From contig JBLIBC010000155.1 of assembly GCA_047632015.1 (NCBI GenBank), positions 1 through 6,375 on the forward strand: a DNA stretch of 6,375 nt, read 5' to 3'. Under the pieces are notes generated by a model. That model saw only the letters and a list, made by a program, of their open reading frames with translations. It did no database searches and had not been told where the DNA came from. This stretch comes from JBLIAZ01 sp047632015 (GTDB lineage Bacteria; Bacteroidota; Bacteroidia; Flavobacteriales_C; GCA-002722245). This document shows positions 1-6,367 of the stretch, piece after piece; the stretch's first letter is position 1; each line of letters opens with the position of its first letter. The translations under genes were made by a program, and so were the position numbers.

Positions 1-460
1 AAACCGCCGTAGCTAAGGCGTCCGTAGCATCAAGCTTTTCAGTCATCTCCTTCATTTTAAATATGTTTTTTAGCATTCCTGCCACTTGTTCTTTACTTGC
101 GTTTCCATTTCCTGTAACGGATTGCTTAATTTTCTTCGGCGCATATTCAGTAAAAGGAATATCTCGTGAAAGTGCAGCCGCAATAGTTACTCCTTGAGCC
201 TTCCCTAACTTAAGCATAGACTGCACATTTTTCCCAAAAAACTGAGCTTCAATTGCTAAGTGATCGGGGTGATGAGAATTCACCAGCCTTATTACTTCAA
301 AATATATAGCCTTTAACTTAATGCCTAAATCGTCTTTTGAATTGATATTGAGCACCCCGATATCAAGTAAGGTGAGGTCTTTTCCAACCACTTTTATCAC
401 GCCGTAACCAAGGAAATTGGTACCTGGATCAACACCTAATATAATTTTTTCTTTTTGCAC
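1..460 (-). CDS. ruvC: RuvC, crossover junction (Holliday junction) endodeoxyribonuclease, 3' end cut off by the window
   Basis: RuvC cuts four-way Holliday junctions in the cytoplasm, working with the RuvAB branch-migration motor in recombination and repair. The first 153 codons are present, and I estimate about 30-40 C-terminal residues lie off the left edge. The protein opens VQKEKIILGVDPGTNFLGYG, the RNase H-fold first strand with catalytic D11. The second acidic residue is E71 in LAIEAQFFGKN. The last two are D144 and D147 in LDATDALA. All four metal-binding acids of the family are therefore present, so the enzyme should be active. I chose the GTG at 460-458 because it places the start just before the conserved strand. 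A second GTG lies immediately upstream (463-461), and an in-frame TAA closes the frame slightly further up, so no ATG start is possible. The gene is divergent from the membrane-protein operon, with 66 bp between the starts. The identification rests on motifs and is very secure. Confidence 0.95.
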   Translation of the reverse strand, partial: MQKEKIILGVDPGTNFLGYGVIKVVGKDLTLLDIGVLNINSKDDLGIKLKAIYFEVIRLVNSHHPDHLAIEAQFFGKNVQSMLKLGKAQGVTIAAALSRDIPFTEYAPKKIKQSVTGNGNASKEQVAGMLKNIFKMKEMTEKLDATDALATAV

Positions 461-472
461 CACTTCCAGTTG

Positions 473-502
473 TTTGGGAAAACGCTTTTTTGCTTAACTT
501 TG
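473..502 (+). promoter_or_regulatory. Bacteroidota-type promoter for the flippase-like/glycosyltransferase operon
   Basis: A TTTG at 473-476 is followed, after 18 bases, by TAACTTTG at 495-502. This is an exact match to the Bacteroidota sigma-factor consensus (TTTG at about -33, TAnnTTTG at about -7). Transcription would begin near 508-512, leaving a leader of roughly 15-19 bases before the GTG at 527. The elements sit in the 66-bp gap between divergent genes. On the opposite strand I see only a weak -7 match (CAGCTTTG, complement of 520-527) that could serve ruvC. Confidence 0.65.
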
Positions 503-526
503 CTACGAATAAGAGGTATCAAAGCT

Positions 527-1594
527 GTGAATAAAAGTAAAAAAATATACCCAATTGTTAACCTTGCCTTCAAAATAATAATAGCTCTTTTGTCAATTGG
601 CTATTTGTCTTACGTCTTGTTTTTTCAAGAAAACGAATACATTGATCCAGCTACTGGTGAAAAAGCTGTCTTAAATCTGTCTTATTTATCTGGAAATGTT
701 ATTAAAATAGTTTCAAGTCAACCCAACAGCATATTTGTTCTAAGCTGTATACTGTTGCTAGTAATTGCAAATTGGGGAGTCGAAATTATTAAATGGAAAG
801 CATTAGTAGGTAAACTTTTAAAGGTTAGTTATAAGCTTGCTGCTGTTTCAATAATTGGTGGTGTAGCTGCATCAAACATGACACCACTCAGGTTGGGTGG
901 CTTTTTTGCTAGGGTTGCCCAGCTGCCGGTTAAATACAGGGTAAAAAGCATGGCAATTATTTTCTTGGGTGATATAGCTCAACTTTTAAGCACTTTATTT
1001 CTAGGAAGCTTATCAAGCTTATTGCTGATTTACAGCAATTTAAACAAAAAAAGTGTGTTTGAAATACAAACTGATACCTTGGTAACAATTGCAGGTGCCG
1101 CCTTCGTAATGACCGGGATAGCGTGTGTCATTTTTATGTTCTTAAACCGATTCGCACGCACACTTCACCATATCCCATTTCTGAAAAACAGAAAAAACAC
1201 TTGGAACATCCTTGACGCATTCAATTACCGTAAAACTTCAGCAAAATTACTCTTAATTAGTACCGCTCGATTGCTAATAATTTCCACACAGTACTACCTT
1301 GCTTTCACTTTGTTTGGCTTTAATCTTGGGCTATTTAAAAGCTTACTCATTATCAACACTTTGTTTTTGATCTATAATTTTTTACCTACGTTCAACATAA
1401 TCGAATTTGGAATAACTAAAAGTGCAATACTTATCTTTTTATTAAAGTCTTTCATATCGCCAGATTTTGTAACTCTTAATGTAGCTGTGGTTGTAAGCTG
1501 TGGTTCTTTTCTAATTTGGCTTGTAAACCTAGCTATTCCATCTGCAGTAGGTAGTTTCTTTTTGTTTCGGATTAAACTTTTTAACCACAAATGA
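527..1594 (+). CDS. Polytopic membrane protein, lysylphosphatidylglycerol synthase TM region / flippase-like family (UPF0104/YbhN type)
   Basis: The 355-residue protein is almost entirely hydrophobic. Likely membrane segments lie near residues 11-33, 66-84, 103-118, 140-168, 183-206, 240-262, 266-288 and 298-347. Family marks are NWGVEIIKWKAL (82-93), SNMTPLRLGGFFARV (117-131, the counterpart of the family's TP-R-G-E loop) and PTFNIIEFG (287-295) before the last helices. Members of this family act in the cytoplasmic membrane. In MprF this domain flips aminoacylated lipids, but here the MprF C-terminal synthase domain is absent, so the protein should not make lysyl-phosphatidylglycerol by itself. 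I infer a transport or accessory role for a glycolipid or glycan precursor. I chose the GTG at 527 over the in-frame ATG at 455: the ATG lies upstream of the promoter at 473-502 and inside the ruvC start, and the protein from 527 begins with a normal Lys-rich N-terminus before helix 1. AAGAGG at 511-516 may be a weak ribosome site. The stop overlaps the next gene's start (ATGA). Confidence 0.75.
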   Translation: MNKSKKIYPIVNLAFKIIIALLSIGYLSYVLFFQENEYIDPATGEKAVLNLSYLSGNVIKIVSSQPNSIFVLSCILLLVIANWGVEIIKWKALVGKLLKVSYKLAAVSIIGGVAASNMTPLRLGGFFARVAQLPVKYRVKSMAIIFLGDIAQLLSTLFLGSLSSLLLIYSNLNKKSVFEIQTDTLVTIAGAAFVMTGIACVIFMFLNRFARTLHHIPFLKNRKNTWNILDAFNYRKTSAKLLLISTARLLIISTQYYLAFTLFGFNLGLFKSLLIINTLFLIYNFLPTFNIIEFGITKSAILIFLLKSFISPDFVTLNVAVVVSCGSFLIWLVNLAIPSAVGSFFLFRIKLFNHK

Positions 1595-2676
1595 TCATAG
1601 CAATTCTAGCAACAGTCCTTTTAGCCTATGTGATTTTCATCATTTTAACGATTGCAGGGTGGAACAAAAACGCAATAAGCATACAAGAAAATGATGATTT
1701 GGTGTCAGTGGTAGTGCCTTTCAGAAACGAACAGAATAACCTAGAAACGACCATCAACTCTATTTTAGCAAACAAAGGTAATTTCGAATTAATTCTTGTT
1801 AATGACCACTCAGAAGACAATTCACTGAGTATCGCATTAGATTATGAAAGCAAATATGACCATGTTACGGTGCTTACTTTACCCAAGGAAACAGGTAAAA
1901 AAGCTGCCATTAAACTTGGAGTTGAAAATGCCAATGGTGAAATAATCTTACAAACTGACGCTGACTGCCTTGTTCAAAAAGATTGGATAATCACTTTGAA
2001 CAAGGCAGTCAGCCCAAACGTCAAACTATTAATTGGCCCGGTGAAAATCCAGACTACACTTGAGAAATGGAATTGGTTTAATCAACTGGAATTTGGATTT
2101 TTACAGGCTTTCACCTGTGCTTCAGCAAATTACAATTACCCAATAATGGCGAACGGCGCCAACATGATGTACTTAAAGTCAGTGTACTGGGAATATGAAA
2201 ACAGTAAATTAGGTGCAGAGTACGCTTCCGGGGATGATCAATTTTTACTTAATTACGTAAAATCTACACACAAAAATGCAATTAAATATTTGAAGGATTC
2301 AAGTGCTGTTGTTACTACTTACTGCTCATCTGACTGGAACCACATGCTAAAACAAAGAGCCAGGTGGGCGAAAAAGAACACTAAATCATCAGGGATTGAT
2401 GCTGTTGTTAGTCTCTTTCTTTTATTTGCTCAATTTATCCTACCAACCACCTTAGTTCTTTGCTTTTTTAACGTTCATTTAATTGCTTTCTTTTGGAGTG
2501 TTTTAATCCTCAAAACCGCGGTTGAATTCATTCTTGCAAATCAATTTATGAAGTTTTTTCACATTAATCGACTTAAATACATCCCATTATTTGCACTGGT
2601 GTATCCCTTTTTCATTTTGAGGACAATACTACTAGTAAACGACTACAACCACCTATGGAAAGGCCGTCGAGTTTAA
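1591..2676 (+). CDS. Membrane-anchored glycosyltransferase, family 2 (GT-A fold)
   Basis: This 361-residue enzyme should transfer a sugar from a nucleotide-sugar donor to a lipid or glycan acceptor at the inner face of the membrane. An N-terminal helix (residues 2-23) anchors it. The GT-A domain follows, with VSVVVPFRNE (38-47), the nucleotide-binding strand LILVNDHSED (67-76), the metal-binding DxD in QTDADC (D123, D125), an acidic SGDDQF motif (213-218) supplying the likely catalytic base, and QRARW (255-259), the (Q/R)xxRW motif typical of processive and membrane-bound GT2 enzymes. Two or three C-terminal membrane helices (about 271-293, 296-316, 330-349) complete it. All expected motifs are intact. 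The ATG at 1591 overlaps the TGA of the flippase-like gene by 4 bp, and no Shine-Dalgarno precedes it, so translation probably depends on re-initiation after the upstream gene. Donor, acceptor and product cannot be told from sequence; a glycolipid or envelope polysaccharide is the likeliest class. Confidence 0.85.
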   Translation: MIIAILATVLLAYVIFIILTIAGWNKNAISIQENDDLVSVVVPFRNEQNNLETTINSILANKGNFELILVNDHSEDNSLSIALDYESKYDHVTVLTLPKETGKKAAIKLGVENANGEIILQTDADCLVQKDWIITLNKAVSPNVKLLIGPVKIQTTLEKWNWFNQLEFGFLQAFTCASANYNYPIMANGANMMYLKSVYWEYENSKLGAEYASGDDQFLLNYVKSTHKNAIKYLKDSSAVVTTYCSSDWNHMLKQRARWAKKNTKSSGIDAVVSLFLLFAQFILPTTLVLCFFNVHLIAFFWSVLILKTAVEFILANQFMKFFHINRLKYIPLFALVYPFFILRTILLVNDYNHLWKGRRV

Positions 2677-2687
2677 AATGAAATACC

Positions 2688-2706
2688 TTTATCAAACAGT
2701 GATAAA
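2688..2706. repeat. Short inverted repeat after the glycosyltransferase gene
   Basis: TTTATCA (2688-2694) and TGATAAA (2700-2706) form a perfect 7-bp inverted repeat around a 5-base loop, 12 bases after the glycosyltransferase stop. The stem is AT-rich and no clear T-run follows at once, so as a terminator it would be weak. It could equally be a small operator or chance in AT-rich DNA. Confidence 0.3.
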
Positions 2707-2725
2707 TATGCAAAAACAACCACTT

Positions 2726-2754
2726 TTTGTAACATGTAACTTTTAATAAGTTTC
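2726..2754 (+). promoter_or_regulatory. Tentative promoter for the TPR gene
   Basis: TTTG at 2726-2729 is followed after 17 bases by TAAGTTTC at 2747-2754, one base off the Bacteroidota TAnnTTTG element. It would give a leader of roughly 115 bases before the ATG at 2875. A rival near-match, TATCATTG at 2800-2807, is closer to the gene but has no well-spaced upstream element. The 198-bp gap should contain a promoter, but which site is used is unclear. Confidence 0.25.
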
Positions 2755-2874
2755 TGTATTATAAAAGAAATCTATACAGTATTGTAACATTATAGTGATT
2801 ATCATTGTATAATTATATATAGAACCTATGTACCGCATTGTGATACACGCTGTTGTGCATTAGCTGATACAGAT

Positions 2875-3822
2875 ATGATAAAGGGGTCAAAAACCATACT
2901 ATTATTGGTAATAATGTGCACTTCAATATGTTTGAAGTCGCAAGGGGGAAGTTCTGGCCTGATGTTAGGGCTAAAAAAGTATAGAGAGCATGATTATGTT
3001 GGCGCAATACACGAATACAATAAAGCACTAAAGACTTCTCCGACAAATGCCATGCTGTATGACGAAAGAGGTTCTAGTAAAATAAAATTAGGAGATGTAA
3101 AAGGAGCTCTTAAAGATTTCAGTAAAGCCATTCAAATTGATTCTTCATTTGCCTCACCTTACTTTAAAAGAGGCAACGTGTGGTATGCCGCGCATAAATT
3201 CTCAAAAGCAATTGCAGAATATGATGCTGCTTTAGATTTAAAAGGAAATGACCCAAAAATATATTTTAACCGAGCAAATTGTTATTATTTATTGCGCGAT
3301 TATGAAAAATCGGTTAAGGACCTAAACCAAGCTATTCAACTGGACCCTTCGCATAGTCACGCTTATAAAAACAGGGCAATGATCTATTACAAACAAGGTA
3401 ATTTCTCCAACGCAATTTTTGATTATGACAAGGTCATTAAGAGCAATCCAAATGACGCTTCTGCTTACTTACGAAGAGGTCATTCAAAACAAATGCTTGG
3501 AAAATTTGATGCAGCTATTAAAGACTACAACAATGCTGTATTAATTAGACGTAGCTATACTTCAGTGTATAAAAAAAGAGCGGTTTGCAGGTACGAAACA
3601 GGTTTTTTTAAAGGATCAATTGCTGACTGTAATAAAGTATTGCGGAGTAAGCCTAAAAACAAATTAGCTCTGTATTACCGAGGCTTAGCTAAAAGCAAAC
3701 TTGGAAAAATAGCCAGCGCTTGCAATGACCTCAATAAGTCAGCTGAACTAGGTTTATCTAGTGCTGCGCAAGCAATAAAATCAAATTGCGAAAAAAAAGA
3801 AGAGGTTGTTCCAAAACGCTAA
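2875..3822 (+). CDS. Exported tetratricopeptide (TPR) repeat protein
   Basis: The 315-residue protein starts with a Sec-type signal peptide: charged residues (K3, K6), a hydrophobic core TILLLVIMCTSICL (7-20), and probable cleavage around 21-24. It is therefore periplasmic or outer-membrane-associated. Neither C15 (after Met) nor C19 (after Ile) sits in a proper lipobox, so it is probably not a lipoprotein. The rest is eight consecutive TPR units of 34 residues starting near 26, 58, 92, 126, 160, 194, 228 and 262. Each shows the A/G, Y and A-D/Y pattern of the helix pair, for example YFKRGNVWYAAHKFSKAIAE in unit 3. A short Lys/Glu tail closes it (about 301-315). TPR arrays bind peptides or other proteins, and no enzymatic domain is present. 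It stands alone between a tandem operon and convergent genes, so context does not reveal a partner. The ATG is the first start that gives a clean signal peptide; no Shine-Dalgarno is seen. Confidence 0.85.
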   Translation: MIKGSKTILLLVIMCTSICLKSQGGSSGLMLGLKKYREHDYVGAIHEYNKALKTSPTNAMLYDERGSSKIKLGDVKGALKDFSKAIQIDSSFASPYFKRGNVWYAAHKFSKAIAEYDAALDLKGNDPKIYFNRANCYYLLRDYEKSVKDLNQAIQLDPSHSHAYKNRAMIYYKQGNFSNAIFDYDKVIKSNPNDASAYLRRGHSKQMLGKFDAAIKDYNNAVLIRRSYTSVYKKRAVCRYETGFFKGSIADCNKVLRSKPKNKLALYYRGLAKSKLGKIASACNDLNKSAELGLSSAAQAIKSNCEKKEEVVPKR

Positions 3823-3828
3823 AGCCGT

Positions 3829-3864
3829 AAATATAATCAACGATACTAATTGTCGTTTATATTT
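3829..3864 (+). terminator. Hairpin after the TPR gene, probable terminator
   Basis: AACGA (3839-3843) pairs with TCGTT (3853-3857), extended inwards by T-G and A-T pairs. AAATATA (3829-3835) can pair outside it with TATATTT (3858-3864), skipping a 3-base bulge. Read rightwards, the inner hairpin is followed by the T-rich TATATTTCTCTC, as expected for an intrinsic terminator. It lies 7 bases past the TPR stop, between convergent genes. The stem has little GC, so its strength is uncertain. Confidence 0.45.
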
Positions 3865-3894
3865 CTCTCGCCAAAGTATTAGGCATCTAAATCA

Positions 3895-3927
3895 TAATGA
3901 ATTGTCATCGTTGACAATTAGTCATTA
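3895..3927 (-). terminator. Strong hairpin spanning the dapD stop codon, probable terminator of the leftward transcript
   Basis: AATTGTCA (3900-3907) and TGACAATT (3912-3919) form a perfect 8-bp inverted repeat with a 4-base loop. The outer TAATG(A) (3895-3900) and (T)CATTA (3922-3927) add further pairs past a 3-base bulge. The dapD stop codon (3918-3920) lies inside the right arm. No long T-run follows on either strand, so it may end transcription weakly, or instead protect the 3' end of the dapD mRNA. Confidence 0.45.
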
Positions 3928-5078
3928 ACGTGTAATGCTGCATTCAACTCAATCGTTTTCGGATTAGGCTGACAAATTAATTTTCCAGATCTTGAATCCT
4001 GAATGAATAATAGGTTGTTTTTTCCATTTAACTCCATTCCTTTAACTACATTCTCCCCTTCTTGAACGGAATCCCCAATAAGGTTTACAGGGTTTTTCTT
4101 CAAATCATACAATGCTATTTTTGCCCCTGCGGTTACATAAACTCCTGCCGCTATTGTACAGCCATCTCCCAAAGAAATTCCTGTCCCAGCATTAGCCCCC
4201 AACAAACATTCCTTACCTATTGAAATTACATTTTTATTTCCTCCAGAAAGTGTTCCCATAATTGAAGCACCTCCTCCTATATCCGTATTTACATCAACCA
4301 CAACTCCACCTGAAATCCTTCCCTCTACCATCGCGTTCCCTTTTGTACCTGCATTAAAGTTTACATAGCCTGCAGGCATTATTGTAGTTCCTTCACCTAA
4401 ATAAGCACCTAAGCGCACCTGGCTTCCCGAAGCAATTCTTACACCTGCTGGCACATGGTAATTTACCAAGTAAGGAAACTTATCCACGTGACTAACAGTT
4501 AAAGGACTATTAAACAAGTGCTTACTCGTCTCGTTAGCTAAGTCTTCAGGTAAAATAGGACCTTTATCCGTCCAGGCAATGTTATGTAACTTACCGAAAA
4601 TCCCATTTAAGTTTAATCCATGTGGCAGCACGTGCCTTTGACTAATCGCTTGCAGTTTAAAAAATCCTTCTGTAGCATTTTGAACATCTTGCGCATCGTC
4701 ATATAAAAAATAAGCCACTACTTCACTTTGATAATAGTCATGCGTCTTACTGCAATTCTCTATTAATGTCTTCATAAGAGCCACATTGTGGTGTTTCTCA
4801 ATTTCAGCTACAAATGGTTTGAAACATGAAAAAACGTTAGACAGCTGATCTAAAGTAACCTTGTACTCCCCATTTTCACCACTCTTAGCACCTAATTCTT
4901 TCACTAATACTGCAGCTGTACCAAAGGCTGACTTCCAATTAATCAATGGGAAATAGGCATCAAGTACTTTCCCGTTTTTTGTTCTTTTTATTCCCAAACC
5001 AAAAGCAAGTGGATTTTGATAAGAATCACTTTCTTGTATGTTACTTACGTATTTCTTAAATTCCTCAATAGTATTCAT
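3918..5078 (-). CDS. dapD: 2,3,4,5-tetrahydropyridine-2,6-dicarboxylate N-succinyltransferase, long (actinobacterial/pseudomonad-like) type
   Basis: DapD transfers succinyl from succinyl-CoA to tetrahydrodipicolinate in the cytoplasm. This commits the cell to the succinylase route to meso-diaminopimelate (peptidoglycan) and lysine. The 386-residue protein has an alpha/beta N-terminal part (1-200) and a left-handed beta-helix of hexapeptide repeats (about 206-320), including VRLGAYLGEGTT (221-232), VNFNAGTKGNAMVEGRIS (239-256), IGGGASIMGTLSGGNKNVIS (267-286) and CLLGANAGTGISLGD (291-305). The C-terminal tail ends TIELNAALHVND. These signatures match the Mycobacterium/Corynebacterium/Pseudomonas DapD, not the roughly 274-residue E. 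coli form. E252 in MVEGRIS corresponds to the glutamate proposed as catalytic in the mycobacterial enzyme (Glu199, from memory). It is longer than the mycobacterial protein (about 317 residues), mainly at the N-terminus. The ATG lies 41 bp after the thioredoxin-fold gene with no TAnnTTTG between them, so the two are probably co-transcribed. Confidence 0.9.
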   Translation of the reverse strand: MNTIEEFKKYVSNIQESDSYQNPLAFGLGIKRTKNGKVLDAYFPLINWKSAFGTAAVLVKELGAKSGENGEYKVTLDQLSNVFSCFKPFVAEIEKHHNVALMKTLIENCSKTHDYYQSEVVAYFLYDDAQDVQNATEGFFKLQAISQRHVLPHGLNLNGIFGKLHNIAWTDKGPILPEDLANETSKHLFNSPLTVSHVDKFPYLVNYHVPAGVRIASGSQVRLGAYLGEGTTIMPAGYVNFNAGTKGNAMVEGRISGGVVVDVNTDIGGGASIMGTLSGGNKNVISIGKECLLGANAGTGISLGDGCTIAAGVYVTAGAKIALYDLKKNPVNLIGDSVQEGENVVKGMELNGKNNLLFIQDSRSGKLICQPNPKTIELNAALHVND

Positions 5079-5119
5079 GATAGATATAATAATAGATTAA
5101 TGTATTTATTGATGACGTG

Positions 5120-6367
5120 CTACTGCCCTACTTTGACTGTGTTATTTTTATTTTTTTCATACCCTTTACGAAAGGTCGCATAGTCACCCACCTTATATGC
5201 TTCTTCCTCAATAAAATGGAAAATTGGCAATAAGTCAACAGGCAAAAAGAAATCAGGGATGGACATTATTAACTTTTGATCTTCATCTAAAAACACCATG
5301 CTAGGAAATTTGACTTGATTTTGCATCAAAGCAATCGGAAGCTGATGAATACCGTTTACATTCTTAAACACTTGTCCATTGAAGTTAATAGAATCTTTGT
5401 TGTGCAAATTAAATTTACCCACTTCGAAATTTTCCCCCAAGTACGCTTGAATTTCTGCTGAAGCAATACATCCTCGTTCAAAAACTTGTGAGGTGTAAAA
5501 TTGATCATTTGTGACCAGTAACAATGATTTCTTTTTTGACACCCTCGCTTTCTCAAGTGTAGCACTAAAATCACCTAAATTATTCACAGGTGTGGTTTCA
5601 GAAAAAGAATTAAAAAATATTTTTTGATATCCAGCTAAATCCCGGGTTTTAAAGTGTACTTTCTCTCCGAAAAAAGATAAAATAGAAAGCAATTGATTTG
5701 GCTTCTGATACCCTTTAATTGGAAAATTAGTTTTCAAAGAATCAAACAAGAGTACAAAAGTAGGATATGACATTTGGTTGTTCATCACCTCTCTTGCTAA
5801 ATCGTGTGTGGTTCTTCTTCCCTGTTTGGCTATTCTTTTTTTTGTCGCTTTAGTCTCTTCTATTCGCCGCACTAATGAAGCAACTGTCACTTTATTTTTA
5901 TCATCAGAACCCAGTAGTTTAATAGAATCATTTAAAACTTGAATCGTGCTATCAGATTGTCTCATTACTTTTCCTACATAAGTAGCCTGACTATTCGTAT
6001 ATGTGCGGTCAAAAAACTGTATAGTATCCTTTGTTTCTGCGTCAAATTTTACTGGGTGAAAATTGGCATTAATATATGCCGCGACTACCGGGTCTTGAAA
6101 AGTTGTTTGGTCCATTCGTTTACACCAGCCACACCAACTTGTATACACATCTATAAACAAAGGCTTATCAATCACTTTACTTGCCTTATACGCCTCTTCC
6201 ATTGTTAACCACTTAATAGCGCCTTGAGGATGTAATTGAGCACTTGAAGGCTTTAACGGACCCCTTTTTGTGATTTGACCCACAACAAAGGTCGTCGGTA
6301 TCAATACAAGTATTGACATACACAACGTACTAATTCGTAAATATTTAGACAAACTCACTTCTTTCAA
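5120..6367 (-). CDS. Exported thioredoxin-fold protein with tandem domains, the second degenerate
   Basis: A hydrophobic segment (about residues 11-29, SILVLIPTTFVVG) followed by Q is a signal peptide, so the protein acts in the periplasm. The first thioredoxin-like domain (about 50-215) has IDVYTSWCGWCKRM with the redox pair C79/C82, a FDAETKDTIQF strand region (108-118), and SYPT with the cis-proline P202. It should act on disulfides or as a thiol reductase. A second domain (about 265-395) repeats the layout with FNLHNKDSINF (319-329) and cis-proline-like P355 (KFPS), but aligns F290 and S293 where the cysteines should be, so it is redox-dead. The first half carries about 58 extra residues (126-183), rich in Lys, Arg, Asp and Ser. 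The start is uncertain: I give TTG at 6367, but the frame stays open to the window edge, and GTG at 6358 also yields a good signal peptide. The gene ends 41 bp before dapD. It resembles DUF255/thioredoxin_7-like proteins, and its substrate is unknown. Confidence 0.8.
   Translation of the reverse strand: MKEVSLSKYLRISTLCMSILVLIPTTFVVGQITKRGPLKPSSAQLHPQGAIKWLTMEEAYKASKVIDKPLFIDVYTSWCGWCKRMDQTTFQDPVVAAYINANFHPVKFDAETKDTIQFFDRTYTNSQATYVGKVMRQSDSTIQVLNDSIKLLGSDDKNKVTVASLVRRIEETKATKKRIAKQGRRTTHDLAREVMNNQMSYPTFVLLFDSLKTNFPIKGYQKPNQLLSILSFFGEKVHFKTRDLAGYQKIFFNSFSETTPVNNLGDFSATLEKARVSKKKSLLLVTNDQFYTSQVFERGCIASAEIQAYLGENFEVGKFNLHNKDSINFNGQVFKNVNGIHQLPIALMQNQVKFPSMVFLDEDQKLIMSIPDFFLPVDLLPIFHFIEEEAYKVGDYATFRKGYEKNKNNTVKVGQ

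Noticed and set aside
1372..1590. A 72-codon reading frame on the minus strand inside the flippase-like gene
   Set aside because: It lies wholly antisense to a well-supported coding region, and its product has no recognisable features.
527..1594. Annotation of the membrane protein as MprF (lysylphosphatidylglycerol synthase)
   Set aside because: Only the membrane region is present. The C-terminal aminoacyl-transfer domain is missing, and the following gene is a glycosyltransferase.
1626..1820. A 64-codon minus-strand frame inside the glycosyltransferase gene
   Set aside because: It is antisense to the conserved GT2 motifs, so it is a by-product of that coding sequence.
2808..2813. TATAAT as a sigma-70 -10 box upstream of the TPR gene
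   Set aside because: It is embedded in an alternating AT tract, the TTGTAA upstream is 20 or more bases away, and Bacteroidota promoters do not use this consensus.
2875..2940. Lipoprotein signal in the TPR protein (Cys at residues 15 and 19)
   Set aside because: The residues before each Cys (Met, Ile) do not fit a lipobox, and both cysteines lie within the hydrophobic core.
2813..3046. A 77-codon minus-strand frame covering the TPR gene start and part of the gap
   Set aside because: It overlaps the TPR signal peptide and first repeat in antisense, and has no domain and no promoter of its own.
5356..5574. A 72-codon minus-strand frame in another phase of the thioredoxin-fold gene
   Set aside because: The other phase carries the clear duplicate thioredoxin domain; this one is compositional noise.
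5939..6208. An 89-codon plus-strand frame, Cys- and Ile-rich
   Set aside because: It is antisense to the CGWC active-site region of the thioredoxin-fold gene and resembles no known family.
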